Assembly (NCBI GenBank): GCA_035299505.1
Contig: DATGWL010000042.1
Location: 1 to 64,000 of the forward strand
Length of the DNA stretch: 64,000 nt
From: M3007 sp035299505
Lineage (GTDB): Bacteria; Bacteroidota; Bacteroidia; Chitinophagales; Saprospiraceae
Direction: 5' to 3'
The translations under genes were made by a program, and so were the position numbers. How positions within the stretch are numbered: position 1 is the first letter of the stretch; each line of letters starts with the position of its first letter. The notes beneath the pieces were generated by a model. That model was not told the origin of the DNA, made no database searches, and saw nothing but the letters and a program-made list of their open reading frames with translations. Positions 7,893 to 16,565 of this stretch are shown here, one piece after another.

Positions 7893-9311
7893 CTAGTCTT
7901 CGCGGCTGCCATCGTCGGCCATACGCACCATTTTGGGGGTGAATTGGGCTACGATGTCTACGAGGTTCGACTGGGCGGCCATGACCTGATGGATGTCTTT
8001 GTAGGCCATCGGGGCTTCATCACGACCGCCACCGATAAGGCTTACGCCGAGGTCTTGCAGGATCTGGCTCATCTGTTGCTTGCTCACATTTTTGATGGCC
8101 TGGGTACGACTCATTTGTCGGCCGGCGCCGTGGGAGGCTGAGTGCAGGGCGGAGCTTTCTCCTTTACCGCGCACCAGGAATCCCGGAGCAGTCATGGAGC
8201 CCGGAATGATGCCCATGACACCTTTTCCGGCCGGTGTGGCGCCTTTTCGGTGCACAATCACTTCTTCGCCGTTGAGGGTTTCTTTCCAGGCAAAGTTGTG
8301 GTGGTTTTCTACCCGGGCCAGCACCGTTCCACCAATGGCTTTGGTAAGTTTTTGGTGGATCACTTCGTGACAGGCTGAGGCATAATCGCCGGCCAGGTTC
8401 ATGGCCATCCAGTATTCCTGCCCGGCCTCGGTATTGAGGTCGAGATAGGCCAGATTGGCAGCATGCGGTGGCAATTTGCACAAATCCTTGGCCAATCGGG
8501 TGTAATACCCGGCCACCGTAGCGCCAAATCCGCGGGAACCGGAGTGCGTCAGCAAGGCCAGGTATCGGCCTTTTTGAATGCCCAGGGGTTCGTCGTTTTC
8601 CGCGAACTCGATGATGCCCCATTCCACAAAGTGGTTTCCACCGCCGGAGGAGCCCAGTTGGGTATAGGCTTTATCTTTCAGCGACTGGATGAACGGGGTC
8701 ATTCCGAACTCCGGCCGGTCGAGAATATCGTGTTGGGCGCGGTAAGTGCCCTGGAAACCGTTGCCGGCGCCAAAGGCGGTATGGGCAATGAGTTCGCGTT
8801 TATAGAAGGACTTGTTTTCGAAAAAATGGTCCTCCGGAATATCGAAAACCGACAAAGCCATTCGGCAACCAATGTCTACACCTACGCCGTAAGGAATCAC
8901 GGCATTGCGTGTGGCCAGCACTCCGCCTATCGGCAGCCCGTAACCCTGATGCGCATCCGGCATCAGGGCCCCGGCCATCGTTACCGGGAGTTGCATGGCT
9001 ATGTTCATTTGTTTCAAGGCGCCTTCTTCAATGCCGTCTTTTCCGTAAACGGCGTATTCGTCGGCGGTTTCTTTCAGTTCGATGGTGGCTTTAGCAGCCT
9101 CTATGGCGGCTTCCTCCAGAATCAGCGTGGCAAAATCTTCCAACGCAGGATCGTCGAGGTATAATTCCGGGTTTTTGCGGACTTTATGGAGCAGGGTAAG
9201 GGTATCCTGTTTTTTATTTTCAGCAAAAATGCCATTCGCCAGTTGAAGCGCAGCACCCAGAATTTTTCCTTCAGAGAATCCCAGAAACAGGAGGTCTTTT
9301 CCTTTTATCAT
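7893..9311 (-). CDS. rtcB: RtcB RNA-splicing/repair ligase (copy 1)
   Basis: This is a 472-residue protein starting at the ATG at 9309-9311. RtcB joins RNA ends carrying a 2',3'-cyclic phosphate or 3'-phosphate to a 5'-OH, using Mn2+ and GTP. The metal and guanylate sites are all visible: Cys149 in DIGCRM, His227 in GGNHF, His256 in THSGSRG, His337/338 in VENHHNF, and the guanylylated His394 in SASHGAGRQMSR. An N-terminal region of about 80 residues precedes the core and is absent from the second copy at 29069-30286. On the same strand downstream lie the tRNA-mimic RNA and the SPFH gene. Upstream lies the divergent WYL regulator with two palindromic operator candidates in between. The context suggests a regulated RNA-repair unit. 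No rtcA or archease gene is nearby. Confidence 0.96.
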   Translation of the reverse strand: MIKGKDLLFLGFSEGKILGAALQLANGIFAENKKQDTLTLLHKVRKNPELYLDDPALEDFATLILEEAAIEAAKATIELKETADEYAVYGKDGIEEGALKQMNIAMQLPVTMAGALMPDAHQGYGLPIGGVLATRNAVIPYGVGVDIGCRMALSVFDIPEDHFFENKSFYKRELIAHTAFGAGNGFQGTYRAQHDILDRPEFGMTPFIQSLKDKAYTQLGSSGGGNHFVEWGIIEFAENDEPLGIQKGRYLALLTHSGSRGFGATVAGYYTRLAKDLCKLPPHAANLAYLDLNTEAGQEYWMAMNLAGDYASACHEVIHQKLTKAIGGTVLARVENHHNFAWKETLNGEEVIVHRKGATPAGKGVMGIIPGSMTAPGFLVRGKGESSALHSASHGAGRQMSRTQAIKNVSKQQMSQILQDLGVSLIGGGRDEAPMAYKDIHQVMAAQSNLVDIVAQFTPKMVRMADDGSRED

Positions 9312-9360
9312 GACTTGTAATGTTTTGTTGTATTGGATGATGCAAAGGTGAATGTGCCAC

Positions 9361-9379
9361 TGCGCAATATATTTGCGTA
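9361..9379. promoter_or_regulatory. Operator candidate 1 (TGCGCAA-N5-TTGCGTA)
   Basis: This near-perfect inverted repeat (TGCGCAA, TATAT, TTGCGTA) sits 50 bp upstream of the rtcB start. The second copy at 9485-9503 has the same half-sites and spacer length in the same orientation. A weak CACCTTTG (-7-like) lies at 9350-9343 on the rtcB strand, which would put this site around the -33 region. It is the likely target of the adjacent WYL regulator, by inference from position. Confidence 0.6.
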
Positions 9380-9484
9380 GTAAAATTTTGAATAAAAATT
9401 CTTTTACGTTTTTGATTTAAATATTTGATTATCAATATTTTATTCGTAAATATTTTTTTTGAAAAATATTGACTGATTTGCTAT

Positions 9485-9503
9485 TGCGCAAATAGATTGC
9501 GTA
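9485..9503. promoter_or_regulatory. Operator candidate 2 (TGCGCAA-N5-TTGCGTA)
   Basis: The half-sites are identical to those of site 1, with spacer ATAGA. It lies on the side of the rightward WYL gene and just precedes TTGTTTTG (9505-9512), a one-mismatch match to the Bacteroidota -7 element. ATTG at 9483-9486 would fit a -33 element. Two matching sites, one per divergent promoter, suggest joint control and autoregulation. The 105 bases between the sites are very AT-rich. Confidence 0.6.
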
Positions 9504-9524
9504 CTTGTTTTGGAACGTTGTTAT

Positions 9525-9703
9525 TTCGCACAGATTTTACACAGATTAGGGGCACAGATTTTACAACCCCCAACCCCCAAGAGGGCTTGCCAACTCAAAC
9601 ACTCAAAAACTCCCACACTCATCATCTGCCCAGATTTTTGGGCTACCCAACTCAACGCCAACTCGAAAACTCAAACACTCGAAAACTCAAACACTCGAAA
9701 AAC
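9525..9703. repeat. Left half of an inverted-repeat pair around the WYL gene
   Basis: Two CACAGATTTTACA-type units (9529-9566) are followed by many ACTCAAAC/ACTCGAAA units up to the GTG start. The same modules occur in complementary and reversed order at 10708-10890 after the gene. The block is inserted between the presumed promoter/operator and the coding start, giving a leader of about 190 bases. Confidence 0.8.
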
Positions 9704-10717
9704 GTGGCTCTCAACAAACTCGCCCTTATCCGCTATAAAACCATTGATACCTGCCTGCGCAACCGGGCCAGGAAATGGACCCTCGAAAACCTGATTGATA
9801 AGGTTTCGGAGGTGCTGTATGAATACGAAGGTATACGGGATGGTGTGAGTAAGCGCACCATACAACTGGATTTGCAAACCATGCGAAGCGAGAAGTTGTA
9901 TAATGCTCCTATTGTTGTAACCGACCGAAAATATTACACCTACTCCGATCCAAAATTCAGCATCACGCAATCCAAACTAACGCCCTCAGACCTTGAGAAA
10001 ATGAACGAGGTGGTGGGCATATTGAAACACCTCAACGGATTCAATCACTTCGGAGAAATGAGTGAAATGATTGCCCGACTGGAAAATGACCTGCAGCGGG
10101 CCAAACCGGAGGGACGCAATGTGATACAGTTTGAATCCAACCCCCTGTTGCGTGGCCTGAACTGGATTGACCCACTTTATCGGGCTACGGCTGCGCGCAC
10201 CACCTTGCAGATTGAATACCAGTCGTTCCGTTCCAGAGAGGTAAAACCCGGTATTTATTATCCATACCTGCTCAAGGAATTCCGCAACCGCTGGTTTATA
10301 ATCGTGCGCAATAAATACAAAAAACAACTCCTCACCCTGGCGCTGGACCGAATAGAAGGGGTGCAGGAACTGCCGCACGAACCATTTTACGACTATCCGG
10401 AGGTAGACTTCGACCATTACTTCGACAATGCCATTGGCGTTACCAAATCCGAGCACGACAAACCCACTCGGGTGGTGCTGGAGGTGAGTCCGAAAATGAA
10501 ACCTTACGTACTTACCAAACCCCTGCACCCCACACAGGAAGTATTGAAGGAAGAAGAAGGCCGCATCATTATTCAGATTTTCGTGGTACTCAATTTTGAA
10601 CTACAGCGCGAGATTCTTGGATTTGGTTCCGGAATGAAAGTACTTAGCCCCCGGATTTTAGTCAAATGGATCAAAGAAGATTTGGAAAAGACGATTGCCG
10701 GGTATACGAGTGTTTGA
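9704..10717 (+). CDS. WYL-domain transcriptional regulator
   Basis: This is a 337-residue protein. The start chosen is the GTG at 9704 (VALNKLALIRYKTIDTCL). Everything upstream in frame is translated low-complexity repeat and no ATG lies between. The N-terminal part (about 1-75) has a helix-turn-helix-like arrangement (KWTLENLIDKVSEVL, VSKRTIQLDLQTMR). Residues of about 140-250 are a WYL domain with the ligand-pocket strand NRWFIIVRNK, followed by the usual C-terminal extension. WYL domains are known to sense nucleic acids or nucleotides and to switch attached DNA-binding domains. The gene is divergent from rtcB with two matching palindromes between them, so control of rtcB is the simplest reading. 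Its stop codon lies inside the downstream TTTGAGTG repeat. Confidence 0.85.
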   Translation: MALNKLALIRYKTIDTCLRNRARKWTLENLIDKVSEVLYEYEGIRDGVSKRTIQLDLQTMRSEKLYNAPIVVTDRKYYTYSDPKFSITQSKLTPSDLEKMNEVVGILKHLNGFNHFGEMSEMIARLENDLQRAKPEGRNVIQFESNPLLRGLNWIDPLYRATAARTTLQIEYQSFRSREVKPGIYYPYLLKEFRNRWFIIVRNKYKKQLLTLALDRIEGVQELPHEPFYDYPEVDFDHYFDNAIGVTKSEHDKPTRVVLEVSPKMKPYVLTKPLHPTQEVLKEEEGRIIIQIFVVLNFELQREILGFGSGMKVLSPRILVKWIKEDLEKTIAGYTSV

Positions 10718-10890
10718 GTGTGGGAGTGTTTGAGTGTTTGAGTGTTTGAGTGTTTGAGTGTTTGAGTTGGCGTTCGGCTGGGTGGACGAAAGAATCTGTG
10801 TAAAATCTGTGCCCCTAATCTGTGTAAAATCTGTGCGAAACTTATCTGTGCGAAACCAATCCGTGCGAATCCAATCCGTGCAAATCCATA
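10708..10890. repeat. Right half of the inverted-repeat pair around the WYL gene
   Basis: About eight GAGTGTTT units are followed by GTTGGCGTTCGGCTGGG and then by AATCTGTGTAAAATCTG-type and AATCCGTGCG-type units. This is the mirror order of the block at 9525-9703. The block overlaps the WYL stop codon and ends four bases before the next start codon. Confidence 0.8.
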
Positions 10891-10894
10891 AACC

Positions 10895-12016
10895 ATGCTT
10901 ATTCACCTGAACAATGCCGGCGCCAGTTTACCCGCTCCAGGGGTGGTGGATGCCATGACACATTACCTGCAACTGGAAGCCGACATGGGCGGCTACGAAG
11001 CCTTTGATGCCCACCAGGCAAATGTGCTGGGCTTTTACGATTCGGTAGCGCGTTTGCTGCATGCAGCACCGCACAACATCGCCTGGGCGGTGAGCGCTAC
11101 CGATGCCTATGCGCGTGCACTGAGCGCCATTCCCTGGCAGCCCGGCGATGTAATTCTGACAACCGAAAACGATTATTCCTCCAACCAGATTGCTTTTCTG
11201 AGCCTCTGCCAAAAACGCGGCGTGCAACTCGTTCGCGCCGCCGATCTGCCTTCCGGCGGGGTAGACCCGGAAGATTTTGAACGGCTGCTGAAAAAATACC
11301 GCCCCAAACTGGCCGCTGTAACGCATGTGCCCACCAACAGCGGACTGGTGCAACCCGTTGCCGAGATCGGCCGGATGTGTAATGAGCAAGGCGTTTGGTA
11401 CCTGGTGGATGCCTGCCAGTCGGCCGGACAAATGCCGCTGGATGTGACCAAAATTGGCTGCGATTTTCTTACGGCTACCCTGCGGAAATACCTGCGTGGG
11501 CCACGCGGCGCTGGTTTTTTATACGTTTCAGACCGGATGCTGGAGTCGGGACTGGAACTCCTTTTGCCAGACATGCGCGCGGCCGACTGGACTGGCGCCA
11601 ACGAATACCGAACCCAGCCTACGGCCAGGCGTTTTGAATACTGGGAAATAGCCTATGCACTGATGCTGGGCAGCAAAGTGGCCGTGGATTATGCCCTGCA
11701 AAAGGGTCTGGAAAACATTCATCAGCGGGTAAACCAACTGGCCGGATACACTCGTGGCCGCCTGGCCGAATTGCCCGGAGTGGATGTACTGGATCAGGGT
11801 GCGGAACTATGTGGCATTGTAACGGCCCATGCCCCACACTGGGAGCCACAAGACCTGATGGAGCGGCTGCATGCTCAGGGCATCAACGCCCGTATTTCTA
11901 CCCGGGTTGCTGCGCAGATAGATTTTAGTCGCAAAGGAGTAGACTGGGCATTGCGGGTTTCGCCGCATTATTTCAACACAGAGGAAGAGGTGGAGCGGCT
12001 GGTTGGCTGCGTTTGA
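10895..12016 (+). CDS. Class V aminotransferase (cysteine desulfurase-like, PLP enzyme)
   Basis: This is a 373-residue protein with the fold-type I, class V layout. The N-terminus has NNAGASLPAP, an aspartate/glutamine motif VDACQSAGQ contacts the PLP ring, and the Schiff-base lysine is in TLRKYLRGPRG. Members of this class include cysteine desulfurases, isopenicillin-N-epimerase-like and kynureninase-like enzymes. The substrate cannot be named from sequence. There is no obvious SufE/SufU or iron-sulfur gene nearby. The gene starts immediately after the repeat block that follows the WYL gene. Confidence 0.85.
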   Translation: MLIHLNNAGASLPAPGVVDAMTHYLQLEADMGGYEAFDAHQANVLGFYDSVARLLHAAPHNIAWAVSATDAYARALSAIPWQPGDVILTTENDYSSNQIAFLSLCQKRGVQLVRAADLPSGGVDPEDFERLLKKYRPKLAAVTHVPTNSGLVQPVAEIGRMCNEQGVWYLVDACQSAGQMPLDVTKIGCDFLTATLRKYLRGPRGAGFLYVSDRMLESGLELLLPDMRAADWTGANEYRTQPTARRFEYWEIAYALMLGSKVAVDYALQKGLENIHQRVNQLAGYTRGRLAELPGVDVLDQGAELCGIVTAHAPHWEPQDLMERLHAQGINARISTRVAAQIDFSRKGVDWALRVSPHYFNTEEEVERLVGCV

Positions 12017-12348
12017 CGGTGTACTGGTCTGCAAGTTCACTTATCATTTCTTTTAGCAGGGCTGTCAGCCCAAATGTCACACTTGCCCGAATCCGGATTC
12101 GGTTGAGGGGTGGTTTCCCCATATTTGTACCATACGAAAGCGACCAACTTTGAAAACAATCTTTTTATGTACCCAAAAACGATGAGGACGCTCAGAATAC
12201 GCTTTTGAAGCAGACAGACTATATTTAAGTGTGGTAAATTAAACCTCAAAGAACCTCCAAATAACCGAATGTTACCCTGTTATACCCTTAGTAATTAACC
12301 TTATTAGCATCCAAATAAATATCTTAAACCAAAACTACTTCCTTTTAG

Positions 12349-12376
12349 GCTGGCCTGGTATCTTTACCAGGCCAGC
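12349..12376 (+). terminator. 12-bp perfect hairpin in the 400-base gap before the LytTR gene
   Basis: Arms GCTGGCCTGGTA and TACCAGGCCAGC surround a four-base loop and are followed by TTTAGGTTT. The hairpin is 41 bases before the regulator start, so it is either a terminator of transcription from the left or a leader hairpin. The rest of 12017-12417 holds no coding sequence or recognisable RNA. Confidence 0.5.
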
Positions 12377-12417
12377 TTTAGGTTTGTGCCCGATTAATCC
12401 AAACAATCTTGAAGTAA

Positions 12418-13170
12418 ATGAAAAAAATTTCTGCTTTGATTGTCGACGACGAGATTAGTGCCATCAACACGCTTTCGGGTATGTTGCAGGAATTTTGTCC
12501 GTATATTCAGGTAGTAGGCACGGCCTCCAATGAAGCTGCAGCGCTCAGCGGCATCAATCAGTACAAGCCGGAAATTGTTTTCCTGGATATTGAAATGCCC
12601 CCCTTTTCCAACGGTATTGACATGATCAGCCGGCTGCCGGAGCGCTCCTTTCAAACCATCGTTACCACCGCATATCCTCAATACGCTGTTCAAAGTGTAA
12701 ATGCCATTCAGCCGGCCGGGTATCTGATCAAACCTTACTCCGTAGATCAACTGGTGGCGGTATTAAAAAGTACCCTGAACGCCATTAGCGGACCCAAACC
12801 GGAAAAAAAAACCACGGAAAAAACCGGTTTTATCATTTCCGACCGCAAACGCGGGCATGTGGTGATCAAATACGCAGATGTTCTGTATTGTAAGGCCGAA
12901 GATGCCTGTGTATCCATTGTTTACCTGGAAAACAATAAAGAACAAAAGATCGTCACCTATAAGAGTCTGAAAGAGATAGAAGACGATTTCCCGGATCAGT
13001 TCCTGCGAATCCACCACAATACCATTGTGAACATGGATAAAATTTCCCGGTACATCAATATTGGTCGGGCCGGAAAGCTATATTTGTGCACACATTCCAC
13101 CCTGGATATTTCAGTATCCAAAATGCCACAGTTTCAAGCCCGTTTTGATGCTTTTATCAAGGGAGAATAG
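12418..13170 (+). CDS. LytTR-family response regulator
   Basis: This is a 250-residue protein. The receiver domain (about 1-125) has the acidic pair in LIVDDE, the phospho-acceptor Asp in VFLDIEMP, Thr in TTAYPQ and Lys in LIKPYS. The LytTR DNA-binding domain (about 145-250) shows VLYCKAEDACVSIVYL and FLRIHHNTIVNMDKI, the usual conserved strands. Its stop codon is 13 bases before the start of the histidine kinase gene, so the two form a two-component operon with the regulator first. Confidence 0.93.
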   Translation: MKKISALIVDDEISAINTLSGMLQEFCPYIQVVGTASNEAAALSGINQYKPEIVFLDIEMPPFSNGIDMISRLPERSFQTIVTTAYPQYAVQSVNAIQPAGYLIKPYSVDQLVAVLKSTLNAISGPKPEKKTTEKTGFIISDRKRGHVVIKYADVLYCKAEDACVSIVYLENNKEQKIVTYKSLKEIEDDFPDQFLRIHHNTIVNMDKISRYINIGRAGKLYLCTHSTLDISVSKMPQFQARFDAFIKGE

Positions 13171-13183
13171 GTGCTTGCTAACC

Positions 13184-16141
13184 ATGATTTTACGTACTTT
13201 TTTGGTTGTGTTATGCCTGCTGCAAGGGTCATTTGGCTATGCTCAGGATCCGGTATATACGCATTACGACGTGTCGGCCGGATTGCCGGGTAATATTGTG
13301 TATTGTGCAGCACAGGACGAAAATGGATTGATGTGGTTTGGCACGGACAAAGGTTTGACATGTTTTGACGGGGTGAGGTTTCATAACTACGGGGTGGCAG
13401 AGGGGCTGCCCGACCCGGAAGTATTAAACCTGAAAACAGATTCGAAGGGTCGGTTGTGGATTTCCTGTTTTAAACGAAAGCCTTGTTATCGTTATCAGGG
13501 GAAATTTCATACAGAATTCAACGACTCGCTGATCAACAGCATCAACCTGAAGTCGGCCATGATCGATTTTTTTGAAGAAGAAGGGAAAGGGGTATGGATG
13601 ATTGGCTATTCAGAAAAGGTTGTTTTCTGGGACGATACACGGGGTTCCGCCCAGCTTCATGAATGGTTTCCCAAGGTAGGCGCTATTCAGGGGCTTGGGC
13701 GCATAGACGGACAACTGCTTGGGGTAGAACAGGGGCGTATTACGTTGTTGAATGATACAAAAAATACTCTCCATATACCTTTCGGTTCCAAAATTCTGAC
13801 CCAAAAGCTGGAGGACTGTATGATTGAAGGCAGAATGATTATAGTTTCTATAGAAGATTATACAGAAATATTTTCGTATCAGGAGGGAAATCTGAAGGCA
13901 TTGAATAAAATAAAGGGCTGGGGAGGACGGCTATATTTGGATAAAAACAGTAATTTGTGGATTAGCTCCAATCGTTTTGGCTGTGTCAGATTTGACCAGT
14001 TTCTGGAACCGAAAGGCAAGCAGACCGTGTATTTGCCTGACAAAAAAATCAATCAGTTTTTTGAAGATCGTAGTGGTGGTAAGTGGTTTCTTACATCCGG
14101 TGAGGGCATTTATTACCTGCCGGTTTTTCACGCCACGCAGTTCAACACCTCGAATGGTACCATCAGCAACAATATTACCAGCCTGAGCTACGATGAGCGC
14201 GGGATTTGGTTTGGCGATGATGAATCCAATATTTACAATGCCAGCAATGGTAAAATGCAACTTTGGAGCAGTATTTCTACTCCGGGCTTGAACAGGATTC
14301 GGGGCATTGCCGGTATGAATGAAACCAATGTAGTAGCGAGTGACAGGGGAGGTTTTTGGGTAACCAAAACCAATGCCACCTACATACCCACCTCTGCTGC
14401 CGCCAAATATGTATTGCCTCTATGGGCTGGCCAGTATTGCGTGGGATCTTCCAGTAAGGTCATGAGCGTTTCCCTGCAAACCGGCTCGAGCTCAACCATC
14501 TATCCCTGGCGCACCACCGCCGCTACCCTGGATATAGAAGGAAGGCTTTGGCTGGGCGCCATTGACGGCATGTACTCGGTGTCGGATTCTTTTTCCAGAA
14601 ACTGGGCAGAGACCTTCCCGGAGCTAAAGTCGCGGATAGTGGCTATGGCTAATGCGCGAACAAGAGGCATATGGGTAGCTACCTCCACCGATGGCTTGTT
14701 TTTATTGACTTTGAATAAAGAAGGTATAGAAAAAATAACCAAAATCAACAATTTGCTTTTTGCACCGGTTAATAATATCCAATCATTGTTTGTAGACAAT
14801 TCGGAACGGGTTTGGATGGCCACTAACAATGGTGTTTATTGTTTAGACAAACAATTCAAGATTACCAGCTACAACCGAAACAATGGCATTTCGGCCAACG
14901 ACGTAAATGCGGTTATTATGGTTAAGGATACCCTGTGGGCAGCCACCGTTGCGGGGTTAACCAAGCTACCCATTAAAGGGGCGATTGACCAGCCGGACTT
15001 TCCATCACTTATCAGCGAATGCCATTATAAAATCCGCAATACGGATGTAAAAATGAACCTGCTGGACTCGGTATCCGGTCATCCGCAAATTGTACTGGAT
15101 CCGGAGTGTTCGCTTATAGAAGTGGGCTTTGGTGGAATAGATTATAACAGTGCGAAAAACCTGCGTTTCCTGTGCCTGGTTGAAAAATGTATGTTGCCTT
15201 TGCCCTGGCTTACTTTTGATAATCTTATTTCCCAGATTCGGGATCGGTTTGAGGAGAAAACAGATAGTATACAGAGTGAAGCAGCGGGCTTGAATTTTGG
15301 TGTTAATTTGCCTGCAGGCAGGTATAAAGTCACCGTTTTTGCTGTGAATGCAGCAGGAAAGATGAGCACCCAGCCCGATTGGGTCACCATTACCAAAATA
15401 CCCTATTGGTACCAAACCTTGTGGGTGCACCTCTGCATCTGGGTCTTAGTGATGTTTATGCTCTATCGTTTTTCCAGAGTATTTGGTGAAAACCGCCGAT
15501 TGATGATGCGTGTTTCGGAGTTGCGGCTTCAGGCAATCAAGCTGCAGATTAATCCGCATTTTATTGGCAACAGCATCAATGCCATTCAGCAGTTCTTTTT
15601 CCCACCGGATTTCAGAAAAGCCAACGCTTATATCGAAATTTTTACCCGTCTGTTGCGCACCACCATGGAGCATGCGGAGGAGACTTTTTATCCTATAGAA
15701 CAGGAGATAACTTATCTGGACGATTATCTGAAGATGACCCACTTACGCTTTGGCGATAAATTTTCTTATGAAATTGATATAGATCCGGAATTGTCGCGCA
15801 GTATTCCTTTCCCGGTAATGCTGCTCCAACCATTGGTGGAAAACGCCACCATTCACGGACTCGCTTCCGGTAAACCCTCGTTTCTGAGCGTCCATTTTTC
15901 CCGTCAGCAAGATCGGGTAGTATGTACCATTCTGGATAATGGTCCGGGCCTGAATAAAACCCGGGAAATCAATGCCGGCAAAAAAGGACACACATCCAAG
16001 GGGCTGGCGCTTACCTATAATAAAATTGATGCCCTCAACGAACTGCATCACATCCAGGCCCGGCTGGAACTCACGGATGTTACGGAGTCCAGCCAGGGAA
16101 AACATGGCACCTGTGCTGTCTTTAGTTACCAACCTAAGTGA
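13184..16141 (+). CDS. Beta-propeller sensor histidine kinase (LytS/YpdA-type kinase core)
   Basis: This is a 985-residue protein. The start at 13184 gives a signal peptide (MILRTFLVVLCLLQGSFGYAQ). The upstream in-frame ATG lies inside the regulator gene and was rejected. Residues of about 20-640 hold two-component-regulator propeller repeats (ENGLMWFGTDKGLTCFDG, SKGRLWISCF, NSNLWISSNRFG). A Y_Y_Y-like domain (about 640-745) and one membrane helix (about 755-775, LCIWVLVMFML) follow. The kinase core has the His in INPHFIGNSINAIQ, where most relatives read NPHFLFNSLN, and an ATPase with LLQPLVENATIHG and LDNGPGLN. It probably senses an extracytoplasmic signal and phosphorylates the LytTR regulator encoded just upstream. 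Confidence 0.92.
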   Translation: MILRTFLVVLCLLQGSFGYAQDPVYTHYDVSAGLPGNIVYCAAQDENGLMWFGTDKGLTCFDGVRFHNYGVAEGLPDPEVLNLKTDSKGRLWISCFKRKPCYRYQGKFHTEFNDSLINSINLKSAMIDFFEEEGKGVWMIGYSEKVVFWDDTRGSAQLHEWFPKVGAIQGLGRIDGQLLGVEQGRITLLNDTKNTLHIPFGSKILTQKLEDCMIEGRMIIVSIEDYTEIFSYQEGNLKALNKIKGWGGRLYLDKNSNLWISSNRFGCVRFDQFLEPKGKQTVYLPDKKINQFFEDRSGGKWFLTSGEGIYYLPVFHATQFNTSNGTISNNITSLSYDERGIWFGDDESNIYNASNGKMQLWSSISTPGLNRIRGIAGMNETNVVASDRGGFWVTKTNATYIPTSAAAKYVLPLWAGQYCVGSSSKVMSVSLQTGSSSTIYPWRTTAATLDIEGRLWLGAIDGMYSVSDSFSRNWAETFPELKSRIVAMANARTRGIWVATSTDGLFLLTLNKEGIEKITKINNLLFAPVNNIQSLFVDNSERVWMATNNGVYCLDKQFKITSYNRNNGISANDVNAVIMVKDTLWAATVAGLTKLPIKGAIDQPDFPSLISECHYKIRNTDVKMNLLDSVSGHPQIVLDPECSLIEVGFGGIDYNSAKNLRFLCLVEKCMLPLPWLTFDNLISQIRDRFEEKTDSIQSEAAGLNFGVNLPAGRYKVTVFAVNAAGKMSTQPDWVTITKIPYWYQTLWVHLCIWVLVMFMLYRFSRVFGENRRLMMRVSELRLQAIKLQINPHFIGNSINAIQQFFFPPDFRKANAYIEIFTRLLRTTMEHAEETFYPIEQEITYLDDYLKMTHLRFGDKFSYEIDIDPELSRSIPFPVMLLQPLVENATIHGLASGKPSFLSVHFSRQQDRVVCTILDNGPGLNKTREINAGKKGHTSKGLALTYNKIDALNELHHIQARLELTDVTESSQGKHGTCAVFSYQPK

Positions 16142-16350
16142 GTTTCTGAGTGTGGGAGTGTGGGAGTGTTTGAGTTGGCGTTCGGCTGGGGGTTAGATTT
16201 GAATTTAAGGAATTTCACCACTAAGGCACTAAGAAGGGAGGATATCTTAGTGCCCTCAGTGCCTTAGTGGTAACCCCCAGCCGCCCCCCAACTCAAACAC
16301 TCCCGCACTCAAACACTCATAAACTCAAACACTCAAAAACTCTCCACCAT
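16141..16350. repeat. Nested modular inverted repeat, about 210 bp
   Basis: Left arm in order: GAGTGTGG/GAGTGTTT units, GTTGGCGTTCGGCTGGG, CACCACTAAGGCACTAAG. After a short loop the right arm runs CTTAGTGCC...CCTTAGTGG, AACCCCCAGCCGCCCCCC, then CAAACACTC units. The same order recurs at 44312-44550. The remainder of the gap (16351-16565) holds CATCCTGAGTAGC-like sequence and no recognisable gene. Confidence 0.85.
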
Positions 16351-16565
16351 CGTTCCCTCAGTCAATGGCTTCGTTCATCCTGAGTAGCTGGTTGGCTAAT
16401 ATCCCGGAACATACCTTCGTGCCGCCCTCCTGAATCCGCCCCGGATTAACCTGCCCCAATCATCCTGCAGCCTTTGCTATGCCTGCCCTCGTGGTATGCC
16501 TCGGGCGCCTGCGCACCCACGGGGGAAGGCCATCCTATTCATTCACCGATTTATTCCATTCTATC

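Noticed and set aside
12017..12417. Small gene or riboswitch in the 400-base gap
   Set aside because: Only a 12-bp hairpin near the end is convincing. No conserved aptamer or coding pattern was recognised.
16141..16350. Insertion sequence ends or MITE
   Set aside because: There is no transposase, no target-site duplication that I could find, and the arms are arrays of short units. A MITE-like origin cannot be excluded without genome-wide copies.
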